Assembly (NCBI GenBank): GCA_007280145.1 | Contig: QYPU01000112.1 | Location: 1 to 10,396 of the forward strand | Length of the DNA: 10,396 nt | Reading direction: 5' to 3' | From: Dehalococcoidia bacterium | GTDB lineage: Bacteria > Chloroflexota > Dehalococcoidia > GIF9 > UBA5629 | Shown here: piece by piece, positions 1-6,436 of the stretch | Position numbering within the stretch: position 1 is the first letter of the stretch | Layout: the number at the start of each line of letters is the position of its first letter | Position numbers and translations under genes: made by a program | Notes under the pieces: generated by a model | Told to the model about the DNA's origin: nothing | Database searches by the model: none | The model's input: only the letters and a program-made list of their open reading frames with translations

Positions 1-243
1 ACCCAGTTCCAGTCCGTAGCTGAGGAAGAATTCCAGGAAATTGCGCAGCAGTTCCCTTATCCCCTGCTCAAACTGGCGAAACTCTTCTTTAGTTATACTG
101 TCATTACTCCGCTCATTGACATCCTGTTTCAGATGACTGTCAATAAGGAAAGTAATAAAGTCCGAGATGCTCATATCACCTCGGTTCTCCTCTACCGCCG
201 TTACTACATCAGCATCCACTATCAGCATTCTTTTCTCAGACAT
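1..243 (-). CDS. Hypothetical protein with ribbon-helix-helix-like N-terminus (3' end cut by window)
   Basis: The first 81 codons are visible, starting ATG at 241-243 and running off the left edge. Upstream of the ATG a purine-rich AAGGGG supports the start. The N-terminus reads MSEKRMLIVDADVV followed by a predicted helix and then MSISDFITFLID. This order (short basic strand, helix, S-x-S/D-F-I helix) resembles CopG/Arc-type ribbon-helix-helix DNA-binding proteins. The second half (EEFRQFEQGIRELLRNFLEFF) is an amphipathic helix rich in Phe and Leu, so a dimerisation or ligand domain may follow. It lies 88 bases downstream of a winged-helix regulator on the same strand and may be co-transcribed with it. 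The RHH assignment is inference from pattern only and the protein could be an unrelated small helical protein. Confidence 0.6.
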   Translation of the reverse strand, partial: MSEKRMLIVDADVVTAVEENRGDMSISDFITFLIDSHLKQDVNERSNDSITKEEFRQFEQGIRELLRNFLEFFLSYGLELG

Positions 244-331
244 AGGCAACCCCTTTCTTTATTAAAACTTAAGCAACTAACTCAGGAACATGCCTTAAAA
301 ATAATCCCAAAAAGCTGCACAAGAACTCAAG

Positions 332-604
332 CTAAAAGTCAGCCTCCTCAAATTCAAGCACTTCAAGCACAGTGTCGATGCTTCTCAATAAGCTCATTCC
401 ACTCTCAGTCACCCTGTAGGTCACCATGGGATTGCCTGCCTCCAGCCTATCAATAAAACCATGCTTGATAAGGAAACCTAGATATTTCTGTATCTGACTA
501 TAGCTCATATTGACGCTATACATTATTTCGGTCTTGCCAGCACCATTCTCACCTACCCTGAGCATATCACCTATTATCTCTATATTAGACCTTCTCCGGC
601 TCAT
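332..604 (-). CDS. Small winged-helix transcriptional regulator (archaeal-type, HTH_45-like)
   Basis: This 90-residue protein is nearly all one winged helix-turn-helix domain. It opens with a basic SRRRSNIEIIGDMLRV helix, then KTEIMYSVNMSYSQIQKYLGFLIKHGFI (turn and recognition helix, about residues 24-51), then a wing strand pair (MVTYRVTESG) and a C-terminal helix ending in acidic residues. The layout matches the short wHTH family abundant in archaea and found in Dehalococcoidia-like bacteria, where the domain makes up the whole protein. An AAGGTGGT Shine-Dalgarno lies about eight bases before the ATG. A strong promoter lies just upstream, and the following small RHH-like gene is in the same direction, so the pair may be an autoregulated two-gene unit. 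Its targets cannot be read from the sequence. Confidence 0.85.
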   Translation of the reverse strand: MSRRRSNIEIIGDMLRVGENGAGKTEIMYSVNMSYSQIQKYLGFLIKHGFIDRLEAGNPMVTYRVTESGMSLLRSIDTVLEVLEFEEADF

Positions 605-652
605 AGCACTACCACCTTACCCTCAATAGGGCTTTTTACCCATGACTATTAT

Positions 653-682
653 ACTATATTACTATTATAGAACCGTTGTCAA
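653..682 (-). promoter_or_regulatory. Sigma-70-type promoter for the winged-helix regulator
   Basis: On the minus strand a perfect TTGACA (677-682) is followed by an 18-base spacer and TATAGT (653-658). Transcription would start near 646, giving a leader of about 40 bases before the ATG at 602-604. It is one of the closest matches to consensus in the window. A second TATAAT at 648-653 is 23 bases from the -35 box and is probably not used with it. Confidence 0.7.
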
Positions 683-724
683 GAGGCTTTAGCCATTTCT
701 TTCGAAAATTTGGGGGATACCTAC

Positions 725-756
725 AAAAAACCACCCTGCTCCCACCACACCAGGGC
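725..756 (-). terminator. Intrinsic terminator after the 224-residue protein gene
   Basis: Read on the minus strand, GCCCTG (751-756) can pair with CAGGGT (733-738, including one G-T pair) across a 12-base loop. It is followed by GG and a run of six T (725-730). It lies about 20 bases after the stop codon at 777-779 and before the next promoter at 653-682, where a terminator is expected. The stem is short, so strength is uncertain. Confidence 0.55.
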
Positions 757-776
757 TACAGGAGACTCAGGCAAGT

Positions 777-1451
777 TCACCTTCTCTTAAACAGACTAAG
801 GAACCTATCTTGATACTCATAAAACAAGCTCCATCGCCTTAATTCAGCCACCAGCTCAGGTGCTCGTGATGGGTCTCGCCTCGTTTTTTCAAAAAGCTCC
901 TCAATATAATTCCTGGCATCTCTGGGCACACCTGCCCCGTCTATACTTAAAAGCCCGCCTCTTTCCAGTTCAGCTACATTACTGTACACCGAGCTTCTGG
1001 TTAACTCATAGGTAAACTTAAGCAACGACACATCCCACAGCTCCTCAACGCCTTTAATAATGGCACTTAACGGGTCATGCTGGCTATCTATCCGCCGATT
1101 GATTTTGTCCATTATCTCCTCCATAGGCTCAGAGGTAATATTCATCTCCTTAGGTTCATTTTTGTAGGTATAAAAAATACCAGGCTCGTGAGGCTGCTCT
1201 CCTGCCATCCTCTCTATAAACTTTCTGGCTTGTTGGCTAAATCCTTCCAGATGGATGAGATAAGATGGGGTAACAATCTTTGGCCTGGCAGCAATCACCC
1301 TCCCTTCCCTGACCACATTTACCCTGTCCAGCAGTTCGGTAACCATATAGTAATATATGTTGGTCGTGCCAAACGTAGCCAGACTCTGTTCAGGCGACCT
1401 CACTACCTCGGTATGCTCTATAGCATATTGAATTTTTTTATCCGCTTCCAT
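777..1451 (-). CDS. Uncharacterised 224-residue protein
   Basis: I do not recognise the family. The protein looks soluble, with no signal peptide or membrane segment. The N-terminal half has a motif-rich block, SLATFGTTNIYYYMVTEL (residues 23-40), then RVNVVREGRVIAARPKIVTPSYLIHLEGF, which looks like strands of a compact alpha/beta domain. Residues 77-125 carry EPGIFYTYKNEPKEMN and a long helix. The C-terminal half is helical, with charged helices at 137-165 and 185-224. It starts 17 bases after the metallo-hydrolase gene ends, so the two are probably one transcript. No strong Shine-Dalgarno is visible (AGGTTGGA about eight bases upstream). Codon use and length support a real gene. The dense aromatic motif suggests a conserved family, but no function can be given. 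Confidence 0.8.
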   Translation of the reverse strand: MEADKKIQYAIEHTEVVRSPEQSLATFGTTNIYYYMVTELLDRVNVVREGRVIAARPKIVTPSYLIHLEGFSQQARKFIERMAGEQPHEPGIFYTYKNEPKEMNITSEPMEEIMDKINRRIDSQHDPLSAIIKGVEELWDVSLLKFTYELTRSSVYSNVAELERGGLLSIDGAGVPRDARNYIEELFEKTRRDPSRAPELVAELRRWSLFYEYQDRFLSLFKRR

Positions 1452-1468
1452 AGAAGTCCAACCTACAG

Positions 1469-2209
1469 CTAGAGAATTAACTTAGCTGCCTGAAAATTAC
1501 GCGCTACATTCGCCCTGCCTTCTACAATACTTCCAAATTCAGTGTTATGCCCCGGAACTAAATACTCCACATCAAGCTGTGATAGCCTATCTATGCTTCT
1601 CTTGAGCAAAGAAAGGCTGCCACCAAGAAAATCCGTCCTGCCAATGCTGCCATAGAAAACCACGTCTCCGGTTAGCAGAATCTTATTATCCAGCCAGTAA
1701 AAGCAAACTGAGCCCGGGGAATGTCCCGGAGTGTGAAAAACCTGGAGCTCGACTTTATTCTTAGTACCTAAACTCAAATTACCCTCTTTAAGGTGAAAGA
1801 GAGGCTTAAATTGGGGTACTTTTACCCCTAACACAGAGTGCATCTTCTCCCCCAATGTATTACGAAACTCATCTTCTTCTTTAGACAAGGTAACCCAGGC
1901 CTGGCTTCTTTCAATTACCGCTTCATTTGCCTGGCAATGGTCAGGATGGCTATGAGTATTGATTACCAGGCCTATATCATCAACCTTGAATCCGTCCTCT
2001 TCCATAGCCTTAACCAGGTAATCAAAACAGGCTTCCCCTAACTCATTAGTTATATGCCCCGGGTCAACAATGACATGAGGCCGCTCGCCCCGTAGCACAT
2101 TGGTAAAGAGGCAACTATTACAGTTATTGCCCCTCCCCTGCCAGATATAGCAGTAAAAGTCATCGGCAAGCTGTACAGACTTGTAATAACTAGACGACTG
2201 ATAAACCAT
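1469..2209 (-). CDS. Metallo-beta-lactamase-fold hydrolase (glyoxalase II-like)
   Basis: The binuclear metal site is complete. With M1 at 2209 the THSHPDH motif (His86, His88, Asp90, His91) comes first, then His163 in HTPGHSPGS, Asp182 in LLTGDVVF and His221 in VPGHN. GRTDF at 190-194 is typical of the glyoxalase II/flavodiiron-like branch, which hydrolyses thioesters or related bonds. The true substrate cannot be read. Residues CNSC (30-33) lie near the first strand, where related enzymes often have N-C-Y-L. The frame stays open upstream to 2287, adding 26 residues. I prefer the internal ATG because homologous folding begins soon after it and because a promoter with a perfect TATAAT lies inside the extension. 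The gene leads a two-gene minus-strand operon and diverges from the coiled-coil gene. Confidence 0.85.
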   Translation of the reverse strand: MVYQSSSYYKSVQLADDFYCYIWQGRGNNCNSCLFTNVLRGERPHVIVDPGHITNELGEACFDYLVKAMEEDGFKVDDIGLVINTHSHPDHCQANEAVIERSQAWVTLSKEEDEFRNTLGEKMHSVLGVKVPQFKPLFHLKEGNLSLGTKNKVELQVFHTPGHSPGSVCFYWLDNKILLTGDVVFYGSIGRTDFLGGSLSLLKRSIDRLSQLDVEYLVPGHNTEFGSIVEGRANVARNFQAAKLIL

Positions 2210-2213
2210 AATT

Positions 2214-2242
2214 TTGAACCTAATAAAATTATAGGTTAAAAT
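2214..2242 (+). promoter_or_regulatory. Promoter for the coiled-coil protein gene
   Basis: TTGAAC (2214-2219), a 17-base spacer and TAAAAT (2237-2242) fit a sigma-70-type promoter. The start would be near 2249, giving a leader of about 40 bases that contains AAGGAG (2271-2276) eleven bases before the ATG at 2288. It overlaps the opposing promoter for the metallo-hydrolase. Confidence 0.5.
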
Positions 2243-2257
2243 GCCGATAAAAACCAA
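2228..2257 (-). promoter_or_regulatory. Promoter for the metallo-hydrolase operon
   Basis: On the minus strand TTGGTT (2252-2257), an 18-base spacer and a perfect TATAAT (2228-2233) stand just upstream of the ATG at 2207-2209. The start site would fall near 2221, leaving a leader of about a dozen bases. The -35 box is only a partial match. Its place supports the shorter protein start. Confidence 0.5.
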
Positions 2258-2287
2258 TAACATAGATTTTAAGGAGACCCAACACAC

Positions 2288-2851
2288 ATGGGAGAAATCA
2301 AGAGCGCCCGGGAAATCGCCCAGGAAAAAGCCGCTACATTAGGTGAGCTATCACCGGAAGAAAAGAGGAAACAAAAGGAAGACAGGTGTCGTCTAATTGG
2401 AAAATCGCTGGCTGAGAAATACCTTGGCGAGCATGATACTCAACATCTGGAAGCTGAACTCAACAAACATAACGACGAGGATAAAGCGTTGATAAGCCAG
2501 GCAGTGCTTCATCAACTAATCGAAAGAATCGACCTGAGATATAGCCTCACACTAGATAGAATAAGCCAAGGCATTCTCAGTCTGGTCAAGGCTGAAACGG
2601 CAGTGAAAACTGTAGGCAAAATAAAGGAGCTTTTCCAGGAATACCGGGAGGCTGAAAAGGAGAAGAGGCAAGAAATACAAAGGGCCGGCAGTGAGATACT
2701 CCACCAGCTAAGAATCTCAGGCACAGCTATCAGCCAGATTAACATCCAAGCTAAGAACGAATGGCACAAAAAGCTAAGCGAAGTGTCTCGCCCTTACGAA
2801 GAAAGGCTCAGCGGGCTCAAACAGGAACTCTCAAGCAATGCACGTGTTTAG
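2288..2851 (+). CDS. Uncharacterised coiled-coil protein, 187 residues
   Basis: The protein is highly charged and almost wholly helical, with no membrane segment or signal peptide. It begins MGEIKSAREIAQEKAATLG, a start that I associate with uncharacterised small proteins of Dehalococcoidia and some other anaerobes, though I cannot verify that here. Long runs of Glu, Lys, Gln and Leu at 20-60, 105-135 and 155-185 suggest coiled coils. A middle stretch (70-104, LIERIDLRYSLTLDRISQG) is less charged and could be the packing core. AAGGAG supports the start. It faces the HEAAH protein gene tail to tail with a gap of about 23 bases. That gap can form only an imperfect AACCGCT/AGCGTT hairpin. Function unknown; a scaffold or regulator role would be guesswork. 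Confidence 0.8.
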   Translation: MGEIKSAREIAQEKAATLGELSPEEKRKQKEDRCRLIGKSLAEKYLGEHDTQHLEAELNKHNDEDKALISQAVLHQLIERIDLRYSLTLDRISQGILSLVKAETAVKTVGKIKELFQEYREAEKEKRQEIQRAGSEILHQLRISGTAISQINIQAKNEWHKKLSEVSRPYEERLSGLKQELSSNARV

Positions 2852-2874
2852 AACCGCTTTACAACAGCGTTAGC

Positions 2875-3726
2875 CTATGCCAAGCTCATAGCCTGATGCA
2901 AAGCAAAATCAACATTCTTATGAGTGTCGCCGGCCAAACCGTCGACTATTATATTCGTCACCTGGAGCAATTTTCTCTGTTCAGCCTCTCCCAAATGCTC
3001 TACCAATTCCTCCATCCTTCTCCCTAACAAGACTTGCTGTTCCAAAGAGATTTTCTTTGACCGCGGTAGCGCCAGCAAGGGATGAGCAAAAAACGTCGAC
3101 TTAAGTAAAGCTGTCTGGTAGATGAATTTGGCCTGGCGGTCTGTTTCGGCTGACTTCCAGATTGAGCTATCTTCCTCAGAAGGTCGTAGCCACTCTAAAG
3201 CAAAAGCAAACTGGCAATCAATATACTCATGTCTAACTAAAAACCTGGTGGCTTCAAAGTCCTTAACCGCCACAGACAGGAAATAAAGAGCTTGTTGCAG
3301 CACAGCCAAATCAATCCCCTTAATCATAGCTACATTACGGCAATCCTCAGGAATTGTAAAAATAGAATATTCCAGGGAGCCATGGAGCACACTGTGAGCC
3401 GCTTCGTGTCTCACCGCCCCCAGCCTGGCTAATTTGTTAAGCTTAGCCAATCTTTCATAGCAAATAACTATTCGGGGGTAACCATGCCAGGCATCATGAG
3501 CACAAATAAACTTCTCTTCACCACTGGTAGTTATGCCTAGCCTGAACTTTTCTTCCTTAAGGAGATCACGCATCGTGCTTTCCCTATCCACTATATGAAC
3601 TTCAACTTTATATGGAACTCTGGAGCCAAACTGTCGATAGCAATCGCTAAGCACACTCGCTACCTCCCTCTTAGCAACCCAGGGAATACGCCCCTTGATG
3701 ACAACATCCAACTCTACGTTCGCCAT
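2875..3726 (-). CDS. Putative zinc metalloprotease of unknown family (HEAAH motif)
   Basis: The 283-residue protein holds VRHEAAHSVLHGS, giving the HExxH zinc motif at His107-Glu108-His111. About 45 residues later KDFEATRFLVRHEY offers Glu158 as a third ligand on a helix, as in gluzincins and ImmA/IrrE-like proteases. Residues 1-50 look like alternating strands and a helix (VELDVVIKGRIPWV; KVEVHIVDRE), and residues 70-95 (EKFICAHDAWHGYPRIVICYERL) resemble the edge strand before the active-site helix. The C-terminal 100 residues are helical. There is no signal peptide, so it should act in the cytoplasm. The start ATG at 3724-3726 has no clear Shine-Dalgarno and lies very close to the predicted transcription start. 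I cannot name a family. Peptidase activity is inferred from the motif alone. Confidence 0.8.
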   Translation of the reverse strand: MANVELDVVIKGRIPWVAKREVASVLSDCYRQFGSRVPYKVEVHIVDRESTMRDLLKEEKFRLGITTSGEEKFICAHDAWHGYPRIVICYERLAKLNKLARLGAVRHEAAHSVLHGSLEYSIFTIPEDCRNVAMIKGIDLAVLQQALYFLSVAVKDFEATRFLVRHEYIDCQFAFALEWLRPSEEDSSIWKSAETDRQAKFIYQTALLKSTFFAHPLLALPRSKKISLEQQVLLGRRMEELVEHLGEAEQRKLLQVTNIIVDGLAGDTHKNVDFALHQAMSLA

Positions 3727-3740
3727 ATCTGGTTACAACA

Positions 3741-3769
3741 AAGATAACAATGTTAGTCAGCAAAGTCAA
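3741..3769 (-). promoter_or_regulatory. Promoter for the HEAAH protein gene
   Basis: On the minus strand TTGACT (3764-3769), a 17-base spacer and TATCTT (3741-3746) precede the ATG at 3724-3726. The predicted start near 3734 would leave a leader of fewer than about ten bases, in keeping with the missing Shine-Dalgarno. Confidence 0.5.
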
Positions 3770-3872
3770 TCACCGTTGCAAACAGATGAGGCAAGCACAA
3801 AATACCCACAAAACGAAGGGGACTTCGTGGACAAAGTAGAACAGCGCAGTCTGATGGGATATTCCGCTCTAT

Positions 3873-3901
3873 TTGGCCTGGGTAAACAACTATAGTATCA
3901 T
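3873..3901 (+). promoter_or_regulatory. Possible promoter for the ABC transporter operon
   Basis: TTGGCC (3873-3878), a 17-base spacer and TATCAT (3896-3901) lie about 40 bases before the permease ATG at 3939. Both boxes deviate from consensus, so this is tentative. The rest of the 212-base gap between 3727 and 3938 holds the opposing promoter and no convincing gene. Confidence 0.35.
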
Positions 3902-3938
3902 AAATACAGTTAAAGCAGCTCAGCGAAAAATATAACCT

Positions 3939-5162
3939 ATGTTTACGAACCTAAGAGCTTCCTTTTTCCTGACATACAAAGCCATAAGCAGAGGCAACAA
4001 AGGTACTCTTGCCCTGACTATTTTGGTTATCACTCTGGCTTTCATCAACATCACCTTCATTTCATCCATATTGAGCGGCGCTATAAACACCGCTTACCAG
4101 CAAGCGATAGACAACTACGTCTCTAACATAGTTATTGAGCCAGGCACGGATGACGACTACATCGAGAAGGTATCTTCGCTTAAAAGAAGCATAAATATGC
4201 TCCCGGGGGTGACAAGCTGTGCATCGCGTTACTCGCTAGGCTCAACCATAACTTATGATGCAGATAAAGATGGGAAGGATATTAGAGAAATCTCCTGGAC
4301 TATAAAATCAATAAACCCTGAAGAGGAAACCCAGGTAACTAATATTCATAATTTTATGGTAGACGGTCAATATCTGGACAAATTAGACCGTGACCAGGTT
4401 ATCCTGGGGAGAGAGGTTTCAGGTGGCTACGGCGCCGGTCTTGAAATTCAATCACTTAAGGGAGTTAAAGTAGGCGATGAGATAACAATACATTTCAGCA
4501 ACGGAGTTACACGCGATTACACGATAAAGGGAATTTTTGTCACAAAATTTCCACTGTCAGACATGGCCGTCTTTATTACTGAAAAAGAGATGGAATCAGT
4601 TTTAGGTTTGCACAACCGCGCCTCAGAGATCCTGGTAAGACTTGACCAGCCAGGCCAGGAAGAACTCTATATCCAGCGACTCAGACAAATTGGTATCGTG
4701 GATGAGGAAATCAACCCCTGGATAGATTACATTGGCTTGGTTTCAGGCATAACCCAAAGCTTCGAGATAATCAAAAGGATAGTCACCTTCATCGGACTAC
4801 TGGTAGCCGGAGTCACTATTTTCATCGTTATTTTCATCAATACAGTTGGCAGACGAAAACAAATCGGCATCCTGAAAGCAATTGGAATGGATGAAAGGAT
4901 TATTATCACATCATACATGTTCCAGGCTTTATTTTATGCCGTTGTAGGAATTGGGGTAGGACTGGCTGTAATACGTTTCGTCCTGTTACCCCATTTCATC
5001 AGCCATCCTTTACCCTTCCCTATGGGTATGGTCAGCCTGCTGATAACCAAAAAAGAGTTGCTTACAAGCATAGCAGGTTTAATTCTCGTGAGCCTTATTG
5101 GAGGGCTTATCCCCTCCTGGCGGGTTGCCAGAGAAAATATAATTAGGGCAATCTGGGGTTAA
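3939..5162 (+). CDS. ABC transporter permease, MacB/FtsX (LolCE-like) family
   Basis: The 407-residue protein has the topology of type VII ABC (MacB/LolCE/FtsX) permeases. One membrane helix lies near the N-terminus (about 24-46), then an extracytoplasmic domain of about 230 residues, then three helices at about 280-302, 323-348 and 373-393. Residues RRKQIGILKAIGMDE (305-319) after the second helix form the coupling segment contacting the ATPase. The C-terminus SWRVARENIIRAIWG is also typical. Such proteins transmit ATP-driven motion to lipoprotein, peptide or drug export rather than forming a classical pore. No substrate is shown. It lacks a good Shine-Dalgarno before the ATG. The ATPase gene follows after five bases, so the pair should be translated together. 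Confidence 0.9.
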   Translation: MFTNLRASFFLTYKAISRGNKGTLALTILVITLAFINITFISSILSGAINTAYQQAIDNYVSNIVIEPGTDDDYIEKVSSLKRSINMLPGVTSCASRYSLGSTITYDADKDGKDIREISWTIKSINPEEETQVTNIHNFMVDGQYLDKLDRDQVILGREVSGGYGAGLEIQSLKGVKVGDEITIHFSNGVTRDYTIKGIFVTKFPLSDMAVFITEKEMESVLGLHNRASEILVRLDQPGQEELYIQRLRQIGIVDEEINPWIDYIGLVSGITQSFEIIKRIVTFIGLLVAGVTIFIVIFINTVGRRKQIGILKAIGMDERIIITSYMFQALFYAVVGIGVGLAVIRFVLLPHFISHPLPFPMGMVSLLITKKELLTSIAGLILVSLIGGLIPSWRVARENIIRAIWG

Positions 5163-5167
5163 AAGCC

Positions 5168-5860
5168 GTGATAGAGTTTACAGACTTAAAGAAGACTTAT
5201 GAAGGCCCGGTGCCAGTACAGGCACTCAGAGAAGTAAGCCTTAAGGTTAAGAGGGGGGAATTTATAGCTGTGATGGGGCCCAGTGGGGCTGGAAAATCTA
5301 CCTTACTCCACCTGTTAGGCCTTCTCGACACCTCAACATCCGGGCAGATAATTATCAATGGAATAGATGTCTCAAAGCTATCATATTATCAGAAAACAGC
5401 ATTTAGATTGAAAGAACTTGGTTACGTATTTCAAGAATATGCCCTTTTACCAGAACTCAATGCCCTGGAAAACGTTTATCTCCCATCAATGTTGTTGGGA
5501 ACTGCAAAAAAAGAATACATAGAAGCAGCCTCCAACCTTCTCGAAAAGGTCGGGCTTGGGGAGAGACTCCACCATCTTATCCATCAACTCTCCGGAGGTG
5601 AGCAGCAAAGAGTAGCTATAGCCAGGTCCCTGATAAACAAACCAAAGATATTACTTGCCGATGAACCGTGTGCCAATCTCGATACCCAAAATAAGAGAAT
5701 AGTCATGAGGCTATTACGCAAACTATGCAACGAGCTAAATCAAACAATTGTTATGGTTACTCATGAAATGGAGGAAAGGGAATACGCCGATAGGGTCATT
5801 TGGCTTAGGGATGGAATTATCGAAGGAGAAGAAAAGATTAGCCAAGGAGTTTCATCTTAA
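5168..5860 (+). CDS. ABC transporter ATP-binding protein, LolD/MacB-like
   Basis: All nucleotide-binding motifs are present in 230 residues. They are Walker A GPSGAGKST (37-45), Q-loop Gln89 in VFQEYALLPELNALENV, signature LSGGEQQ (141-147), Walker B ILLADEP (161-167), D-loop CANLD (168-172) and switch His199 in MVTHE. The LLPELNALENV stretch and overall length match the LolD/FtsE/MacB ATPase group. The D-loop begins with Cys where Ser, Thr or Gly is more usual, probably of little effect. Translation starts at GTG five bases after the permease stop codon, with GGGG as a poor Shine-Dalgarno, suggesting coupling to the upstream gene. It works with the preceding permease at the cytoplasmic membrane. 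Confidence 0.93.
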   Translation: MIEFTDLKKTYEGPVPVQALREVSLKVKRGEFIAVMGPSGAGKSTLLHLLGLLDTSTSGQIIINGIDVSKLSYYQKTAFRLKELGYVFQEYALLPELNALENVYLPSMLLGTAKKEYIEAASNLLEKVGLGERLHHLIHQLSGGEQQRVAIARSLINKPKILLADEPCANLDTQNKRIVMRLLRKLCNELNQTIVMVTHEMEEREYADRVIWLRDGIIEGEEKISQGVSS

Positions 5861-5867
5861 ATATTTC

Positions 5868-5883
5868 TGCAATCACCATTGCA
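5868..5883. repeat. Small perfect inverted repeat between the ABC ATPase and HIT genes
   Basis: TGCAAT, a four-base loop CACC and ATTGCA form a six-pair hairpin eight bases after the ATPase stop codon. It is followed by AT-rich sequence without a T run, so it could weakly attenuate or protect the transcript end. It may also be chance. Confidence 0.3.
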
Positions 5884-5923
5884 ATTAATTCCAAAGATGG
5901 GTAAGATAAAGCCTGGAAAAGAA

Positions 5924-6409
5924 ATGGAGCAAATCTGGGCACCATGGCGAATAGAATATATACTTCAAGCTGAAAAAGGCGTCTGCATTCTATGTGAAAA
6001 GCCAAAGGACGATAATGACAAGTCAAACCTCATCCTTTACCGGGGTGAGACTAATTTCATAATTTTGAACTCCTTCCCCTATAACCCGGGACATCTACTG
6101 GTGGCACCTTATCGCCATGTAGGGCAACTGGAAGACCTGACAGATGAGGAATCAAAGGAGCACCTTGACATAGTTAAACTGAGCATCAAACTGTTGACCG
6201 AGGTAATAAAGCCAACCGGTTTCAACATAGGAATGAATCTAGGCAAAGTAGCTGGAGCCGGGATAGAGGACCATCTTCATACTCACATAGTGCCTCGATG
6301 GCAAGGCGATACCAATTTCATGGCAGTAGTATCCGATACTAGAGTCCTACCGGAAGCATTAGCAGCAACCTATAGCAAATTGAAGGATGGAATGCGCCAT
6401 CCGTTCTAG
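5924..6409 (+). CDS. HIT-family nucleotide hydrolase or phosphorylase (Ap4A phosphorylase-like)
   Basis: The 161-residue protein carries the histidine triad HLHTHIVPRW (117-126: His117, His119, His121), with the preceding MNLGKVAGAGIEDH block. It has NPGHLLVAPYRH (54-65) in the strand region and CILC (Cys21, Cys24), which with a later His forms a structural zinc site in this branch. Members act on dinucleoside polyphosphates or nucleotidyl-amino compounds, with the middle triad His as nucleophile. The exact substrate is not shown. The frame opens upstream to a TTG at 5879, but family members begin near MEQIWAPWR, so I place the start at the ATG at 5924. It follows the ABC ATPase by 63 bases and may share its transcript; no functional link is evident. 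Confidence 0.9.
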   Translation: MEQIWAPWRIEYILQAEKGVCILCEKPKDDNDKSNLILYRGETNFIILNSFPYNPGHLLVAPYRHVGQLEDLTDEESKEHLDIVKLSIKLLTEVIKPTGFNIGMNLGKVAGAGIEDHLHTHIVPRWQGDTNFMAVVSDTRVLPEALAATYSKLKDGMRHPF

Positions 6410-6436
6410 TTACAGCTAGTCTCCAGCACACCAAAC

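Noticed and set aside
1077..1472. Plus-strand frame of 131 codons opposite the 224-residue protein gene
   Set aside because: It lies antisense within a gene with good operon context, and its residues look like a reverse-frame shadow.
2210..2287. N-terminal extension of the metallo-hydrolase with a hydrophobic segment, as if membrane-anchored
   Set aside because: The extension is AT-rich intergenic DNA containing promoter boxes for both strands. The hydrolase fold begins just after the internal ATG at 2209.
2875..3726. Calling the HEAAH protein an ImmA-type toxin/antitoxin or phage regulator protease
   Set aside because: No adjacent repressor, helix-turn-helix domain or phage gene is present. 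Only the metal motif is shared.
3695..3895. Plus-strand frame of 66 codons between the HEAAH gene and the ABC permease
   Set aside because: It overlaps the start of the HEAAH gene and the promoters of both neighbours, with low-complexity Ser/Gln-rich sequence.
5879..5923. Longer HIT protein beginning at TTG 5879
   Set aside because: It starts with TTG inside an inverted repeat and lacks a Shine-Dalgarno. Family members begin near the MEQIWAPWR start at 5924.
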